Assembly (NCBI GenBank): GCA_030490835.1 | Contig: CM059971.1 | Span: 38,116,012-38,180,011, forward strand | DNA from: Annona cherimola | Taxonomy: Eukaryota > Streptophyta > Magnoliopsida > Magnoliales > Annonaceae | Reading direction: 5' to 3' | Length of the DNA: 64,000 bases | In this document: piece after piece, positions 24,344 to 36,790 of the stretch | Position numbering within the stretch: the stretch's first letter is position 1 | How the letters are laid out: each line of letters starts with the position of its first letter | Program-made: the position numbers and the translations under genes | Notes under the pieces: generated by a model | Told to the model about the DNA's origin: nothing | Database searches by the model: none | What the model saw: only the letters and a program-made list of their open reading frames with translations

Positions 24344-25969
24344 TGTGGTTAAGGATAAAGAAAAATTAAGCACAATCCTTATTTTGATGATTAACAACTT
24401 AATTTGAGAATATTTTTGGGTACTAATGTGGTTTGTTAAACTTGGTTAAGGATAAAAACTTCAAATTCAGAACATAGGAGACCAAGTCGCAAGGCTAAGT
24501 CGACTTAGCCATCAACTTAGGCGAAATTGATACCCAAGTTAACCTCAAGAACGACTTCAAATGAGAAAAACCTTCTAGCGCTGAATTTGGGCACAAGGAC
24601 AGGTGAAGTCGTAGTCGAAGTCGACTCCACCTGCGACTTATGTGAAATCACAGACCCAAGTCGACTCCACTATCGACTTCAGGAGATCAATTCCTTCCAG
24701 CGTTGAAATTGGGCTACAAGACAAGTGAAGTCGCAGTCGAAGTCGACTCCACCTACGACTTTGGTGAAGTCGCATTCCCAAGCCAACTCCGCAATGCGAC
24801 TTGAGTGAAGTTGAACCTCAAGTCACCCGAGAATCCGACTTGAGTCAAGCTCAAGACCAAGACAGTCTATACAAGCAAATATCCATGACAGAATCATTCA
24901 AGATGGTATATTATTCAAGGGAAGATTATTAACTACATCTTTGGACTTCAAAACTCAAGGAAGGCAAATCATTTTTAAATCAAGGCCACAAAGATAAAGT
25001 TCTCAAAAGAAGATAAACATGTCAAATTCCAAAACCAAGCACTGAAGATCAAGGGTATCATTGGAAGAACAAGATATGAGATGAATAAGGAGCATCAAGG
25101 ATCACTTTCAAAGGAATCTAAGTTCCATTATATGCATACAGAAAGTGCAGTCGCACCCAAAGTCGACTTCACCTGCGACTTGGGTTAGGTCCAAGACCAA
25201 GTCGACCTGAAATAGAACTTGAAGCCAAGCTGAAGACCAAAGTCGCAACTGAAGTCGACTCCAGTCTGCGACTTGGTTCGCAACGATTGGAAAAATTTGA
25301 ACTTTGGCCCATTAAATGCGCGCCACCTATGACTAAACGTTCGAATGTACTCCTCTATTATAAAAGAGCATTCAAGAGGACGTGCTATAGGTTAGAGAAA
25401 GCATTCAATGTGTTCACCTTCCACCCTCTCTAAGCATTAAGTGATCTACACCAACTTCAACTGAAGAACTTTGCTCAAACTTGCTGTAAGCGACATTGCT
25501 CATCAATTCATTCTCTCAACAAGTTCTTCCATGAGCTGAAATCTGTCTACACAAACTTGTAAAGTGTAGTTTCTTCTGTTTGATTCACTATTTGTATTTA
25601 ACACTTGGTTTGATATTGGAAATCGGAACTAAGTGTAGGAAAAGTAGCGCTGTGACTTGAATTTCACTCGTCACTTACTTGTGCTATGTTTGTGCAAGCC
25701 CCCTAGAGCTGAAATCTAGAAGAGAGCTGCTACTCTAGTTGTATTTAACAATCCAATAGTGGAATCCAAGTCACAACGGGTGTGAGCTTTGAAGAGTAGA
25801 GTAGGGAAAGTTGCCCAAACCACTATAAAAATTGTGTCTACTATTGTGGCTTGCTTATCTGCTTTTTATTATTTTATTTCTCTCCATATTCTCTGCTTGT
25901 TTCAATAAGGAGATTAAACTAAATAGGGGGAAAGTTTCTGTTTAAGCGAAAATTTTAAAATATCCAATT
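24344..25969 (+). mobile_element. Sirevirus LTR (copy S4), plus orientation
   Basis: From TGTGGTTAAGGATAAAG on, this aligns with the reverse of the complete element's LTR: TTTTGATGATTAACAA near the start, clusters of AGTCGACT (24,500-24,830 and 25,150-25,280), a TATA box at 25,355-25,368, and the GGGGATTAAAC-like stretch at 25,910. The end is lost where gypsy-like sequence begins (25,970). No polypurine tract or primer site adjoins it, so it is a solo or truncated LTR. Confidence 0.8.
25355..25368 (+). promoter_or_regulatory. LTR TATA box
   Basis: CTATTATAAAAGAG, at the place where the complete element's LTR has CTATAAAAGG, about 60 bp after the last GTCGAC palindrome cluster. Predicted RNA start ~30 bp downstream. 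Confidence 0.55.
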
Positions 25970-26875
25970 TATGAAACCCAACCAATGTAGGACCCAAATG
26001 TATGCATTGATCATTCACATGTGATTATACATGAAATTATTAAATTTGGAATGATTTATGTGACTTTGATAATTATTGCAATTAGGGTTAAGAATTAGCA
26101 ATGATGACTTGAGTAATCATTTTGAGTTAATATGGGACAATGAGATTAAAGTAATTTGTTGGTGATTAAAATACACCAATACATCATGGATAATTATTTT
26201 GAATTATTTAATATGAATTATGAGGATTTAAAAGGTAATTGTCAAGTTTAATGGAAAAACACTAGAAAATTCATAACTCAACGCCTGTAAGGCGGATTCA
26301 AGCGAAATTTGAGACGGAAGTTGATGATGTTGGGCTTAGTATTATGAAATTATTGGGTTATAAAAATTCTTGATGAAATTAGTGTAATGATTTATTGATC
26401 ATATCTCAAATCCAACCGTTAACTTCAAACGGCTATAACCTGAGCTAGGAAAATCGGATTGAGATAAAAATTGAAACGGTTGAATAAAATTATGAGATTA
26501 AAATTTTGCAAGGTTTAGATCAAGCATATTATGTTGGGAAAATACCTGAATTGAAAAAGTGTGCATAGTTGACTTTTGCACCTCAAAGGTACCATGCATT
26601 AAAGGCTAGAGTACATGGAATTAATGCAAGTTTCTAATGAAAAATAGGTGTCTAATGCAGCTCATTTTCAGGGTATTTTATGTATTAATATAAAATGCAA
26701 AAATGCAAACATTATCCCAGCAAAGGACGTCCACAATTAAGGGCCTAGAGAGTGCTCAAAGTGAGCATAGGTAAGGTGGCACCATGGACGTCCAAGAGAG
26801 TGTTGCGGTTGGATTTTTTTTAATTTTTCATTTTATAAATAATGCACATACATAGCTGACATGTAGGGACATTAG
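25970..26875 (+). mobile_element. Probable gypsy LTR fragment (family G5)
   Basis: Starts TATGAAACCCAACC, a one-base variant of the TGTGAAACCC opening of the other gypsy LTRs, and carries the CAACGCCTGTAAGGCGGATT and CCGTTAACTTCAAACGGC strings expected of a compact LTR. No coding sequence and no second end visible. Assignment rests on the start and on style rather than on alignment. Confidence 0.45.
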
Positions 26876-27643
26876 AATGTGCATTTATTCATGTGAAAAT
26901 CCCGGCAAAAAAATTATGAATGGCAGTTGCATTGAGGGGCTATCAACATATCACTCATGGAAATGCATAGTCGGCAAGACAAACTGGACCAAGAGCTTAA
27001 AACCATCAAATACCATCTTGCCTCTGGTAGTCGGCGAGGCTACCTCATTCCTAGTTTGCCTAATTTTGATCCTTATTAGGGAGAATTAGTATGTGCTGAC
27101 CGGATCGTTCAGGATAGATCATCATTGGTATCCTCCTCACCGATTAATCTTTCCTCCGATTCCCAAGCTCTATACGATGATCTTCTTTATCAAATGCTTC
27201 CCACTTAGCAGCTATCTTATCCCATCTCTTCATTTGCTTTTCAAAAGTCTCAGATCATCGATCATATTTCTTTTCGGTGATTGACAAAAAGGGGGAGAGA
27301 GGAAGAAGTCAACTTATGAGGAAATGTCTAGTTTTTGGTATTTTTGGCACATGGGCACATGGGTAGGCTATATTTAGGGAAAATGTAAGCTTTTGTGTAA
27401 ATGTAAGTTTTTGAGCAATGAATTGAATGATTATCATAACTTGAATGAAACGATTTCAATTTTGGTGAATTGAATGATAATGTTATAGAATGACTTGCGA
27501 CAAGAATTGGGTTGAATATTTATTACTGGACAATTGCATGAAATATCATTATAATGCATTAGCACCACAAGTAATCCAAACTTATCTGTTAAATGAAAGA
27601 TAAATCTCAAATTGGTTTTGTCAATCATCAAAAAGGGAAAGAT
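26876..27643 (+). mobile_element. Sirevirus 3' internal region (copy S2) with two polypurine tracts
   Basis: Ends in AAAAAGGGAAAGAT (27,630-27,643) right before a Sirevirus LTR. 344 bp earlier is a second tract, GATTGACAAAAAGGGGGAGA (27,279-27,298). The complete element has the same pair 370 bp apart. The stretch before the second tract is presumably the decayed end of the third ORF, but no frame is open. Confidence 0.7.
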
Positions 27644-29082
27644 TGTTGTGAATAAATGACAAATCAAGCATGATCTATGTTTTGATGATTAACAATTCAA
27701 TTTCAGAAGATTTAAGGCACTAACATATATGTTGAGATGCGTTAGGATACTTCAAGATTCAACTTGGAAGATCAAGTTGTATGCCAAATCGACTTCGGCA
27801 TTGACTTGAGTCAAGTCAATACCAAAGTCGACTCTAGCATCAACTTCATAAGTGACATTTTTCAACAGCACTGACAAGTGGACGCATGAACAGACGAAGT
27901 CACAACTGAAGTCGACTTTGCATGAGACTTGGGTGAAGTCACAACCCAAGTTGACTCTATCAGTGACTTGAGGTATCTTCAGGGATCCGAAGCTGAATGA
28001 AACAAAGTTAAGTCGCAACCGAAGTTGACTCTGACATGCGACTTAGGTGGAGTTGCAAACCAAGTTGACCCCAGCATTCAACTTGGACAAATGAGGCCCA
28101 AGTCATGAAGCTTCAAGCTCAAGAATGAGAAAAGCTAAACTTAAGATACATTATAAGGATCCAAGATGAGATCATTCAAAATGCTTAAAAGATTTTGATC
28201 AAGTTTAACATTCAACAAGTTTTAAATAGCCCACATATACAAGTGAAGATTTATGAAGATGAATCATACAGAAACAAAGACATTTATATCACACTATGTA
28301 AAGGTCCAAACGAATCAAGTAGAGAGTGAAGTCACAACCCAAGTCGACTTCACCTGCGACTTGAGTCAAGTCTGAAAATAAGTTGACCTGAAATGGAACA
28401 TGACTGAAAAGCTAAAGGCCGAAGTCACACCTAAGTCGACTTCGGTCTACGAATTGGGTGAAGTCACATCTGAGGTCGATTCCAAATGTGAATTAAGCCG
28501 CAACAGTCGAAAAATTCGAACCTTAGCGCATTTAATGTGCGCTGCTTACCATCAAACATTCGAATTTATTCCTTTTCTATTTAATACAAATCAGTAGAAG
28601 AGAAGACATACAAGAGCATTGATTGAGCTTCAACCTTCCCATTCTTAGGTATTCAAGTGATCATCAAAAGGACTCTCTAAGAAGAACTGAGTGATTAATT
28701 GCAAGTGCTGAACTGTTCCACCAACAACTTATTCCACTTATTCTTCTCTGCATGGAAACTTATTCTCTACACACCTGTAAAGTGTAGTGTTATTTCTATT
28801 ATTGTTTATTTATTTTTCCACTTGGTTTGGTATTGGAGACTAAGACCAAGTGAAGGCAGTGTGTGACTGGAGTATGGCTCATCACCTACTTGTGCAGAGT
28901 CTGTAAAGCCCCTCCAAAGCTGGAATCTAGAAGAAAGCAAGTGCTCTAACAATATTTTCATTTACATAGTGAAACCCAAGGCACAAGGGTGTGTTCTTGG
29001 AGGAGTAGAGTAGGAAAAGTTGTTCTGAACTACTATAATTTCTTGAGTCTATTTTGCTTTCTACCTGTATTTATATTCTCCA
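27644..29082 (+). mobile_element. Sirevirus LTR (copy S2), 3' LTR, plus orientation
   Basis: Starts TGTTGTGAATAAATGAC, preceded by a polypurine tract. GTCGACTT motifs lie at 27,785-28,040 and 28,340-28,480, and a TATA-like TCTATTTAATAC at 28,577-28,588. The last part of the LTR is replaced by a hAT-like element near 29,083. Many GTCGAC sites have become GTTGAC or GTCGAT, in keeping with an old, methylated copy. Confidence 0.75.
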
Positions 29083-30235
29083 CATTAAACGGTTTGAGCT
29101 TATCTTAATCCTAACTCATTTAATATATCTCAACCATAATCCGTTTATTAACCCATTTTAAAAACTTCAACCCTAACCCATTTATAACCCATTTAATAAA
29201 CGGGTTAACGGGTTGTTAATGGGTTGTGTTTGTTATTAATTTTAATGCTAAAAATATTCAATAAAGTCTATAAAATTAAATAAATTAAATAACTCAAAGT
29301 TAACATACCTGATCTGTTGAGTCTTCGTGCGTGCGGCGTCGCAGATCTAAAGGTCGCAGCGTGCCGACGTCTGTCGAGTCTTTGTGCGTGTGGTGGCAAA
29401 TCGAAGGTCGCAGCGGGTGCCGACTGCCGACGTATGCCGAGTATCGAATATGACGCCCGTTCCTTTGTAGTTTGGAGGCAAGCCCTTCGACGACTCAACA
29501 GACCGGAGAGGCACACAATGGCGAGAGGAGAAGGCAAGCTAGCCTTTCTAGTGGCGAGTAAGAGAAGAGAGGAGAGAAGAGAGAAAGGGTAATGAAGAGA
29601 GCCAATGCAGTCCATAAATCGATACCGGAGCGAGCAGGAGAGAAAAGGGAGAAAAAGAGTGGGTGAGGGAGACACTCTATGCCCTTGAAGAATGCTTTGG
29701 TTGATGTAACTGCAGCATTAAATGCGATTCATTTATTTGTATGTGGCTTTGTTGACAGCGCAGTGCAGCGCAGTTATCATGAGTCATCGAGCGGGGGAGT
29801 CAAAAGCAATTGTTGCTTTGGTAGAAGGGATCCTAGCTCTGAAATATGGTTGTGCGTGCGGCGGCAAATCCAAGGGAACTTCAGATCTCAGTCTCGGCTG
29901 CGACTGCAGAAGTTAACATCATGCGCGGGCACTAGGCAGGACAGAGTGCCGAGAGCAGGAAGCTAGGAACTGACTAAATTTATATATATAATTATATATA
30001 ATATATTATAAATGGGTTATACGGGTTGGATGGGTTATACGGGTTGGACGAGCTATATAAACGGGTTGACAGATTGACGGGTTGCAAAGTCTCAACCCTA
30101 ATCTGTTTATTTAATTAAATGGTTAAACAGGTTGGCGGATCATAACCCATTTATTCAAAAATCTCAACCCAAACCCATTTATTAACGGGTTGGACGAGCG
30201 GGTTGACGGGTTGACCACGACCATTAACACCCCTA
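29083..30235 (+). mobile_element. hAT-like non-autonomous element
   Basis: The right end reads ACCATTAACACCCCTA, the reverse of the hAT terminus TAGGGGTGTTAATGGT. Both subterminal parts are full of CGGGTT/AACCCG strings (29,150-29,230; 30,010-30,220). The left terminus is worn (ATTAAACGG remains of it), and I see no target duplication. The interior (29,310-29,970) is GC-rich with an imperfect internal repeat (GTGCGTGCGGCG / GTGCGTGTGGTGG) and overlapping open frames on both strands that look like composition effects. No transposase. Confidence 0.65.
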
Positions 30236-31126
30236 GTGGTATATCTCTATATTCTATGTCATAATCCCTTAACTGTTTTCTCGTTCATAGTAATTGGGCA
30301 CAATAACTACTAGTGGCTATGTATTTGACTTCCCTAGTAGATAGGGCAATACTAGTTTGCTTTCTTGAAAACCATGAGACCATCATGCTTCCAAGGAATT
30401 GACAAGTTCCGCTAGTGCTTTTTATATCCTTCTTGTAATCCACAAAATCTGCATCAAATAGTCACTTAGATCAAATATTGAACTCTTGGGATACCATAGA
30501 CAAATATTTAAAAATTTTCTTTACATCTTCCATATGAGATTCTTTAGGATTTGATTAAAATATTGGACACATGCAAATAATAAATAATATATCCAGACTA
30601 GATGCAATTAAATATAATAAAGATCTTATCATTCTTCTATATAATTATTGATTTTCTTGTTTACATCTTTCATCTTTGTCCATTTTGATTTTTGAACTCA
30701 TAGGTGTGCTTTCTCCTTTGCTGTTTTGCATACCGAATTTCTCGAGCTTTTCTTTGATGTACTTGAACCAGTTTGTGAATGTACCCTCACTTTGTTGCTT
30801 GATTTGCAGTCCAATAAAGAAATTTAGCTCTCTGATCATAGTCACATCAAATTCAATGTATTAACTTAGAATTCTTTAACACAAGAATTCATTAGTAGCA
30901 CCACATACTATATCATCTAGATAAATTTGAACAATTAAAATATCTTCTTCCTTATACTTAAGGGATAAGGTAGCGACAACTTTTTCTCTTTGAAATTTAT
31001 GATCAATCACGAATTTTCTAAGCCTTTCATATCATGCTCTAGAAGCCTGTTTCAATCCATACAAAACTTTAGTCAATTTGTATACATATTTGCATTGATT
31101 CTTTTCTTCAAAACCAAGAGATTATT
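30236..31126 (-). pseudogene. Old Sirevirus pol remnant: RNase H to RT C-terminal part
   Basis: On the minus strand this aligns with the RT and RNase H part of the complete element's pol (40,400-41,300). A 66-codon open piece (30,845-30,645) has [13 protein letters not shown] and [10 protein letters not shown], matching [13 protein letters not shown] and [10 protein letters not shown]. Upstream, decayed YVDD-region and LTKxLYGLKQ-like sequence can be read across frameshifts. It is interrupted at 31,126 by a solo LTR, and the coding sequence resumes at 34,302. Non-functional. Confidence 0.85.
31122..31126. repeat. Target-site duplication TTATT, left
   Basis: TTATT directly before the solo LTR; repeated at 34,302-34,306. 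Confidence 0.88.
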
Positions 31127-34100
31127 TGTGAAACCCCAATCTTAGACACGTGTATCAAACCCTAGGGTTGAAAACCCTAGATAATGTATTAATAATTATA
31201 TGAAATATAGTGATGATGTTTCGCAATATATGGAATCGGAGGATTAAATAATTATTTATGAAATGAAATTCGGATGAATAGTGAATGTGAATAGTGAAAC
31301 GTGAATAGTAACCGTGTGGTTAAAGTGAAGTGATGAGTTAATCACTTTGGATTAACTTAATTCTAAAAGATGAAAAAGGAAGCTTCCCACTAAAGGACAA
31401 AAGTTCTTTTTAGATTAAAATATTAATTTTCGGATTTTTATGGATTTTTGGATTTTTGTGAAGAAAATGAAGAAAAATTCATATCTTGCAATCCGAACGT
31501 CGGATTGAGATGAATTTTTTTATAGATGGCCAAAATATGATGATGGACATGATGAGTGGTCCAAGATTGATCAAAAATTATGAATCAAGGGTCAAGATTA
31601 AACGTCATTTGAAGATCAAAAAGTAACTCAACTTTACATTAATTAACTTTTGACTTTTTATTTAAAATAAATAATTAAAAAATTAAAAAATTAAATGAAC
31701 AACAGCTATTGCAGGAGCATGGCAGGGGAGTGGTTAGGAAAATTTGACCAAATCAATGGTCCATGATCATCATCATCATCAACCAACGGCTAGGATTGAA
31801 TTAGCTTAAAATAAATAATTTTAATAAATAAAAAATCAATGAAAAATAGGGCTTCCATAGGGGAGGCATGAACCGTAGCTAGGGTGGCTGTTCTTGGCTC
31901 AATGCACCTTTTAAAATTATAAAAAAATGCATTTTATAATTTAATACCTCTAGCAAGGGGGTACATTCCAATTTGATGAAAAATCAAAAAGTATAAATAG
32001 GGGGTAGGGGTGGACATCCAAGGCACTTCATCCCAGCTCCATTTGAGTATTTTTCACCCCCCACCATATTTTAGCCTTGAGGAGAAAGAAGAGGAGAAAA
32101 TTAGAGAGAGAAAGTGTGAAAAAAAGAGGGATATCTCCACGTTGGGTAAGTGATTTCTTTCTAAAAAAATTTTGTGTGTTAAGTAGGATAAAATCATGCT
32201 TAGATAATGCCTAAGCATGAGAAAATAAGTATAGTTATAATGCCGAAGTGGAATTATGCCAAAACATCGAAAATTTAAAGCGAAGATAGAGCATTCGGGA
32301 AGATAGCATATGATATGTGTAAATAATGCTCCAAAATTAATAAACGATGATTTGGAATGAATTAATATGATGTTGGAATGATGATATATTAATTTCATAA
32401 TTTTTGGAATTAAGGATTATGCTTAAGTGAATTTATGTTGATTTTTAGTATATAGAGAAAATGATTTACTTAGCCAAGTAAATAATGATAAATTCAAAAT
32501 ATATAAAATTTTCCATGATATACTAAGCATAAGCTATGTCATGGTATTTTTTATTTTTGGAAAAAATGTCAATTTTTGGAACTCATGAACAGTAACCCAC
32601 GTTGCTGTGAACAGTAACCTCGAAGGTGAACAGTATCCATGAACAGTTATCATGAACAATGATGATGAACAGTAATTGCTACAGTGATTTGCTACAGTAT
32701 CTATGAACAGTAAACAGCGTGATTTTGGGAAAAAATTGAGATTTATTTTTATATATTTATGAAGATATATGGATGAAATTTTTAAAGAATTTATGAATAA
32801 AAATTCATATAAGAAGGTAATGACTAAGAATATTTATAAGATTAACCTCTATAGAAATGAGGTAATGGATGATTATAAAGTATGTATGGAAAGTAAACTA
32901 AGACATGAAATAATATAGATAAAATATCATTTTTTCTTGTATAGGAAAAGGAAAGAAAAAGGTGGAGGACACAGACTGAGGAGGTAAGCAAGCACAAGTT
33001 TGAAAATATGATTTTATTACTTCATTGTAAGCAAGCAAACCCTTTTGAAAATATGATTTTATTCTCAAGTATTTATGAAATGTGTTTAAGGGTGGTCATT
33101 CCTATAATGTTTTGAAATGATGAATGTTTATGAGTTTTTATGAAAAGTTATGCCGGTATATTGATATCATGTGATGTTCATGGGCATGTGCACATGTATG
33201 ATGTATAATGAAGAGGCTTTGGTGGAGGTAGAAAGCGGATCAGAGGGTCCCCCTCACTATTGCCGAGTCGTATGGGCTGTGTGCCGATGGCGTCCTCCCC
33301 AGAGGTGGAGGTAAAGGAATGTTATGTGTGAATGAATGCATTGCATTTTCATACATAGATTGAAAAGGAAAGCATGGATTTAAAATGCTGTTTTTAAGGG
33401 ATGGTGCAAATAATTCTCTACATGAGAATGGCAAGTCACCTAGTGTAAGAGGTATATAATGTCGGGGAAATCAAAAGTCATATATGTAGGAACCATGTAG
33501 GCGTCAAGAGGAAGAGAGGTTCCCCTTGATGAGGCCAAGTCGGAGACAGCTGGCATATTGGACCATGCTATGTGAGATGTTCCCTGGGCTAGCGTACCTG
33601 CACACGAAGGTTTATGTCAGGAGTGGAAAGGAAGCATTTGCACATCCAATGTTTATGAAAAGATTTTTATTCCATTAATAGTTCATCACTTGCTAAGTGT
33701 CTCCTATCGAATGGAGAGAAATGCATTTACGAATGGTTTACATGAATGATTTTCATGAATGGTTTATGAAAGGTTTCCAAAAATAGTTTACGAAAAGATT
33801 TCTATTTTGTTGGTAATTGATCACTTGGTAAGTGTCTTCTATCGAATGGAGAGGAATGCATTTAAAATGAAAAATGCTTGCTTATTGAGTTTCGACTCAT
33901 GTTTTGTTTTTCTAACCTCAAACAGGTGTAGGGAAAGCCAAGAGATGAAGGGCATGTGTTACTAAAGGAAAAGAGGAATCTACAAATGTTAGTAGATTTT
34001 TGTATGAATAGATTCCCTAATAGGATATGATGAAAAAGGACATAAGTTGTATGAAATTATGCAGTTATGAATAATATGAGAAGTTGATGATTTATGATGA

Positions 34101-34301
34101 TATAGATAAGTCCATTATGAATGATGATGAGTATATGTTTATGTGATGAAAGAAATGAAAAAGAAAGAAATGAAAAAAAATTTTGACGAGATCTAATTAA
34201 GAACCCGCCGTGTGATCAGGGCAATAATCCTGAGTCACGTTTACCAATCGATAAGATCTTGGAGTAAGGACTATGTGGACGCCTCGGTTCAGGGCACCAC
34301 A
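31127..34301 (+). mobile_element. Solo Ty3/gypsy LTR, family G1, with TSD TTATT
   Basis: 3,175 bp from TGTGAAACCCC to GGGCACCACA, flanked by TTATT on both sides and by two halves of one Sirevirus pol gene. That makes its solo nature and its boundaries very clear. It is the same family as 6,033-9,018, inverted. The ACAGTAACC/GAACAGT repeats at 32,580-32,720 are the reverse of the ACTGTTCA block there. Confidence 0.92.
32578..32722. repeat. GAACAGTA motif cluster in G1 LTR
   Basis: Roughly nine dispersed copies of GAACAGT or TACAGT in 145 bp. The equivalent clusters in the sister copies are at 2,755-2,840 and 7,505-7,560 with different copy numbers. Confidence 0.7.
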
Positions 34302-35376
34302 TTATTTTACATATACCTCTTCATTAAGATATCCATTCAAAAATGCAATTTTAATATCTATTTGAAATAATTTGAAACCTACATGAGAAGCAAAAGCTAA
34401 GAAAATGTGTATGACTTCCAATCTAGCTATGGGAGCATAGGATTCTTTAAAATTGGTTCCTTCTTCTTGGGAGTACTCCTTAGCTACAAGTTTAGCTTTG
34501 TTTCTCACTACTAGACCACCTTTATCTAGTTTGTTCCTAAATACCCACTTGGTACCATAATCGTGCAATTTTTGGGTCTAGAAACCAAATATCATACTTG
34601 ATTTCTTTCAAATTGATTTAGCTCTTTTTGCATTGCAACTATCACATTTTTATCTTTGAGAGCTTGATCAATTGAGTTTGGCTTTATCTTAGATACAAAT
34701 GCAAAATGTCCACGTATATTTTGCTTAGAGCCCCTAATTTTCACTCCTTCATGTATATCTCCTATAACTTGCTCAATTAGATGATCATTTTTTAATTTTA
34801 AATCTTTAAGAGGTTGATAGTGGACATTATTTTTACTTACCTCTCGATCTACACTTTGATCTTGTTTAAGCTCTTCTCCCCCTTGCTTTTTCACTTATAG
34901 CTTTCCAAAGTCCTTTAATATATCATTTGCATCACTAAGTTCATCCTTTTTCTTTGGAGTTGAATTAAATTCATCAAAGATAACATAAAAAGACTCTTTT
35001 ACTACTCGAGTTCTTTTATTAAAAATCCTATATGCTTTACTATTAGAGGAGTAGCCAAAAAATATGGCCGAATCACTTTTGGCATTTAATTTACCAAGGT
35101 TGTCTTTTTCATTATTTAATACATAGCAAGTGCAATCAAAGAAATGAAAACATGAGATATTTGGTTTTCTTTCTTTCCATTGCTCATAAAGGATCTTTTT
35201 GAAGATTGCTACAATGGTTACTCGGTTCAAGACATGACAAGTTGTGATCACAGCTTCACCCCAAAATTTTTTGGATAGTTAGCATAGTTCTAACTATCTC
35301 TTATATAGTTCTATTATTTTTTTCTACAACTCCATTTGCTGTGGAGCAAATGAAGTTTTTGGTACAGAAAATGTAT
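34302..35376 (-). pseudogene. Old Sirevirus pol remnant: RT N-terminal part and integrase end
   Basis: Three open pieces separated by frameshifts read the second half of integrase into RT: 35,251-34,895 ([25 protein letters not shown]), 34,894-34,592 (linker with EQVIGDIHEGVK) and 34,568-34,302 ([30 protein letters not shown], and [20 protein letters not shown] with the first RT aspartate). Alignment with the complete pol is continuous apart from the frameshifts. At 35,376 it breaks, just after the GAENV-like integrase motif, where a gypsy LTR begins. Confidence 0.87.
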
Positions 35377-35962
35377 TGTGTCACCCCAACCCGAGGCGTC
35401 ACAACCTGAGCCTTACTCCAAAATTGTTATCAATTGGTAAATGTGAAACAGGATTGTTATCCTGATCATGCAGTGAGATTTTTGAATCCATTTTGTTTAG
35501 CAAAAATTTTTTTCATTCTATTTCCTTCACCATTTTTCAAGCAGCATATATTTGAAGTTAACTATACTTATCATTCTCACCATTCATTTCACAAATAATT
35601 ATATACTTGTAACATATCAACTTGTTTACATATATCATGAGCATTCATAACCTAATATCTTCATAATCAACACAAGCATTCAATCCTTTTCTAAACATAT
35701 CAATTCTTATACGATAGCTAATAATTTGTTAACGTATTAAAGAATACTAATCATCTTCCCTTCAAATTATCAGGTCTTGGGAAAATAATACGTGAGTGAT
35801 AAACTCAGTAACCAAGCATTTTGCATTTTCATATAAATGCATTTCTCACTGTTTAGTATGAGACACTTCTCAAACGATCAACTACCAATAGGAAGAAATC
35901 TTTCATGAAAACCTTTCATATAAACCTTTTATAAAACCTTTCTTTTTTCATGAGGATATTTA
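35377..35962 (-). mobile_element. Gypsy G2-type LTR fragment, first part
   Basis: Starts TGTGTCACCCCAACCCGAGG and aligns best with the start of the LTR at 9,375 (AAATGTGAAACAGGATTGTTA and GTGAGATTTTTGAATCCATTT). It is interrupted at 35,962 by the complete Sirevirus and continues at 46,866. Inserted into the older Sirevirus pol remnant. Confidence 0.8.
35958..35962. repeat. Target-site duplication ATTTA, left
   Basis: ATTTA immediately before TGTTGG; identical to 46,866-46,870. Confidence 0.95.
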
Positions 35963-36698
35963 TGTTGGTCCCGAGTTGATGGCTAAACCCAAGAGGGGAG
36001 GGGTGAATTGGGTTCTTTAAAATTTCTTTGATAATTTCAAATATCTTAACCCCTTGAAAAAGTTAATCCCCTTTTTTAAGCAAATGGAGAGCAAATAAGA
36101 TAAAGCAGTAGAACACAAGATTTATAGTGGTTCGGGCAAACCTTCCCTACTCCACTCTTCCAAGCTCACACTCCGTTGTGACTTAGGTTCCACTATGTAT
36201 TCCACGAATACACTTAGAGTCACCGCTCTCTTCTGGATTCAAAGCTCTAGGGGGCATACACAACTAGAGCCACTTGCTCTCTTCTAGATTCAAAGCTCTA
36301 GGGGGCATATACAACTAGAGCCACTTGCTCTCTTCTAGATTCAAAGCTCTAGGGGGCATATACAATCACTTGCACAAGTAGGTGATGAGTCTCACTCCAA
36401 TCACACCCTACTTTGCATACACTTGATCCTAGCTACCCAAGCTAAATCAAGATTTATACAACCAAATAAAGAAATGAATAAAAACTACACTTTACAGATT
36501 TGTGTAGGCAGTTTTGAGCTCGAGGAAGAAATCAAAAGTAGCTTGATGATTGTTGAAGCAACTTGCAGTTTGAAGCTCTTTCTTCCTTTGAAACACTCAA
36601 ATATGGAGAAAAAGTATTTGAAAGTCTTTCTTGTACTTCTTTTCTCTCTTTGATCTTTAGAGTAGTGTCTCTTGTTTTTCTCATGTTCATTTGAATGT

Positions 36699-36708
36699 CC
36701 TTTTATAG
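36699..36708 (-). promoter_or_regulatory. TATA box in 3' LTR
   Basis: Reads CTATAAAAGG on the minus strand; transcription would run leftward into the flank. The 5' LTR copy is at 45,824-45,833. Confidence 0.75.
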
Positions 36709-36790
36709 ATTGAGGAAAATATGAACGTTGTAGAAGTAGTTGGCGTGCAATAAATGAACTTCAACGTTCGAAAATTTGACCGTTATACCC

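Noticed and set aside
22190..26875. The Sirevirus LTR at 24,344 as a solo LTR inside one gypsy LTR
   Set aside because: The gypsy sequence on its right has the opposite orientation and no matching 5-bp repeat flanks it, so a clean insertion cannot be shown.
29268..29966. Four overlapping frames on both strands as possible genes
   Set aside because: GC-rich interior of a hAT-like element; overlapping opposite-strand frames and lack of any motif point to composition.
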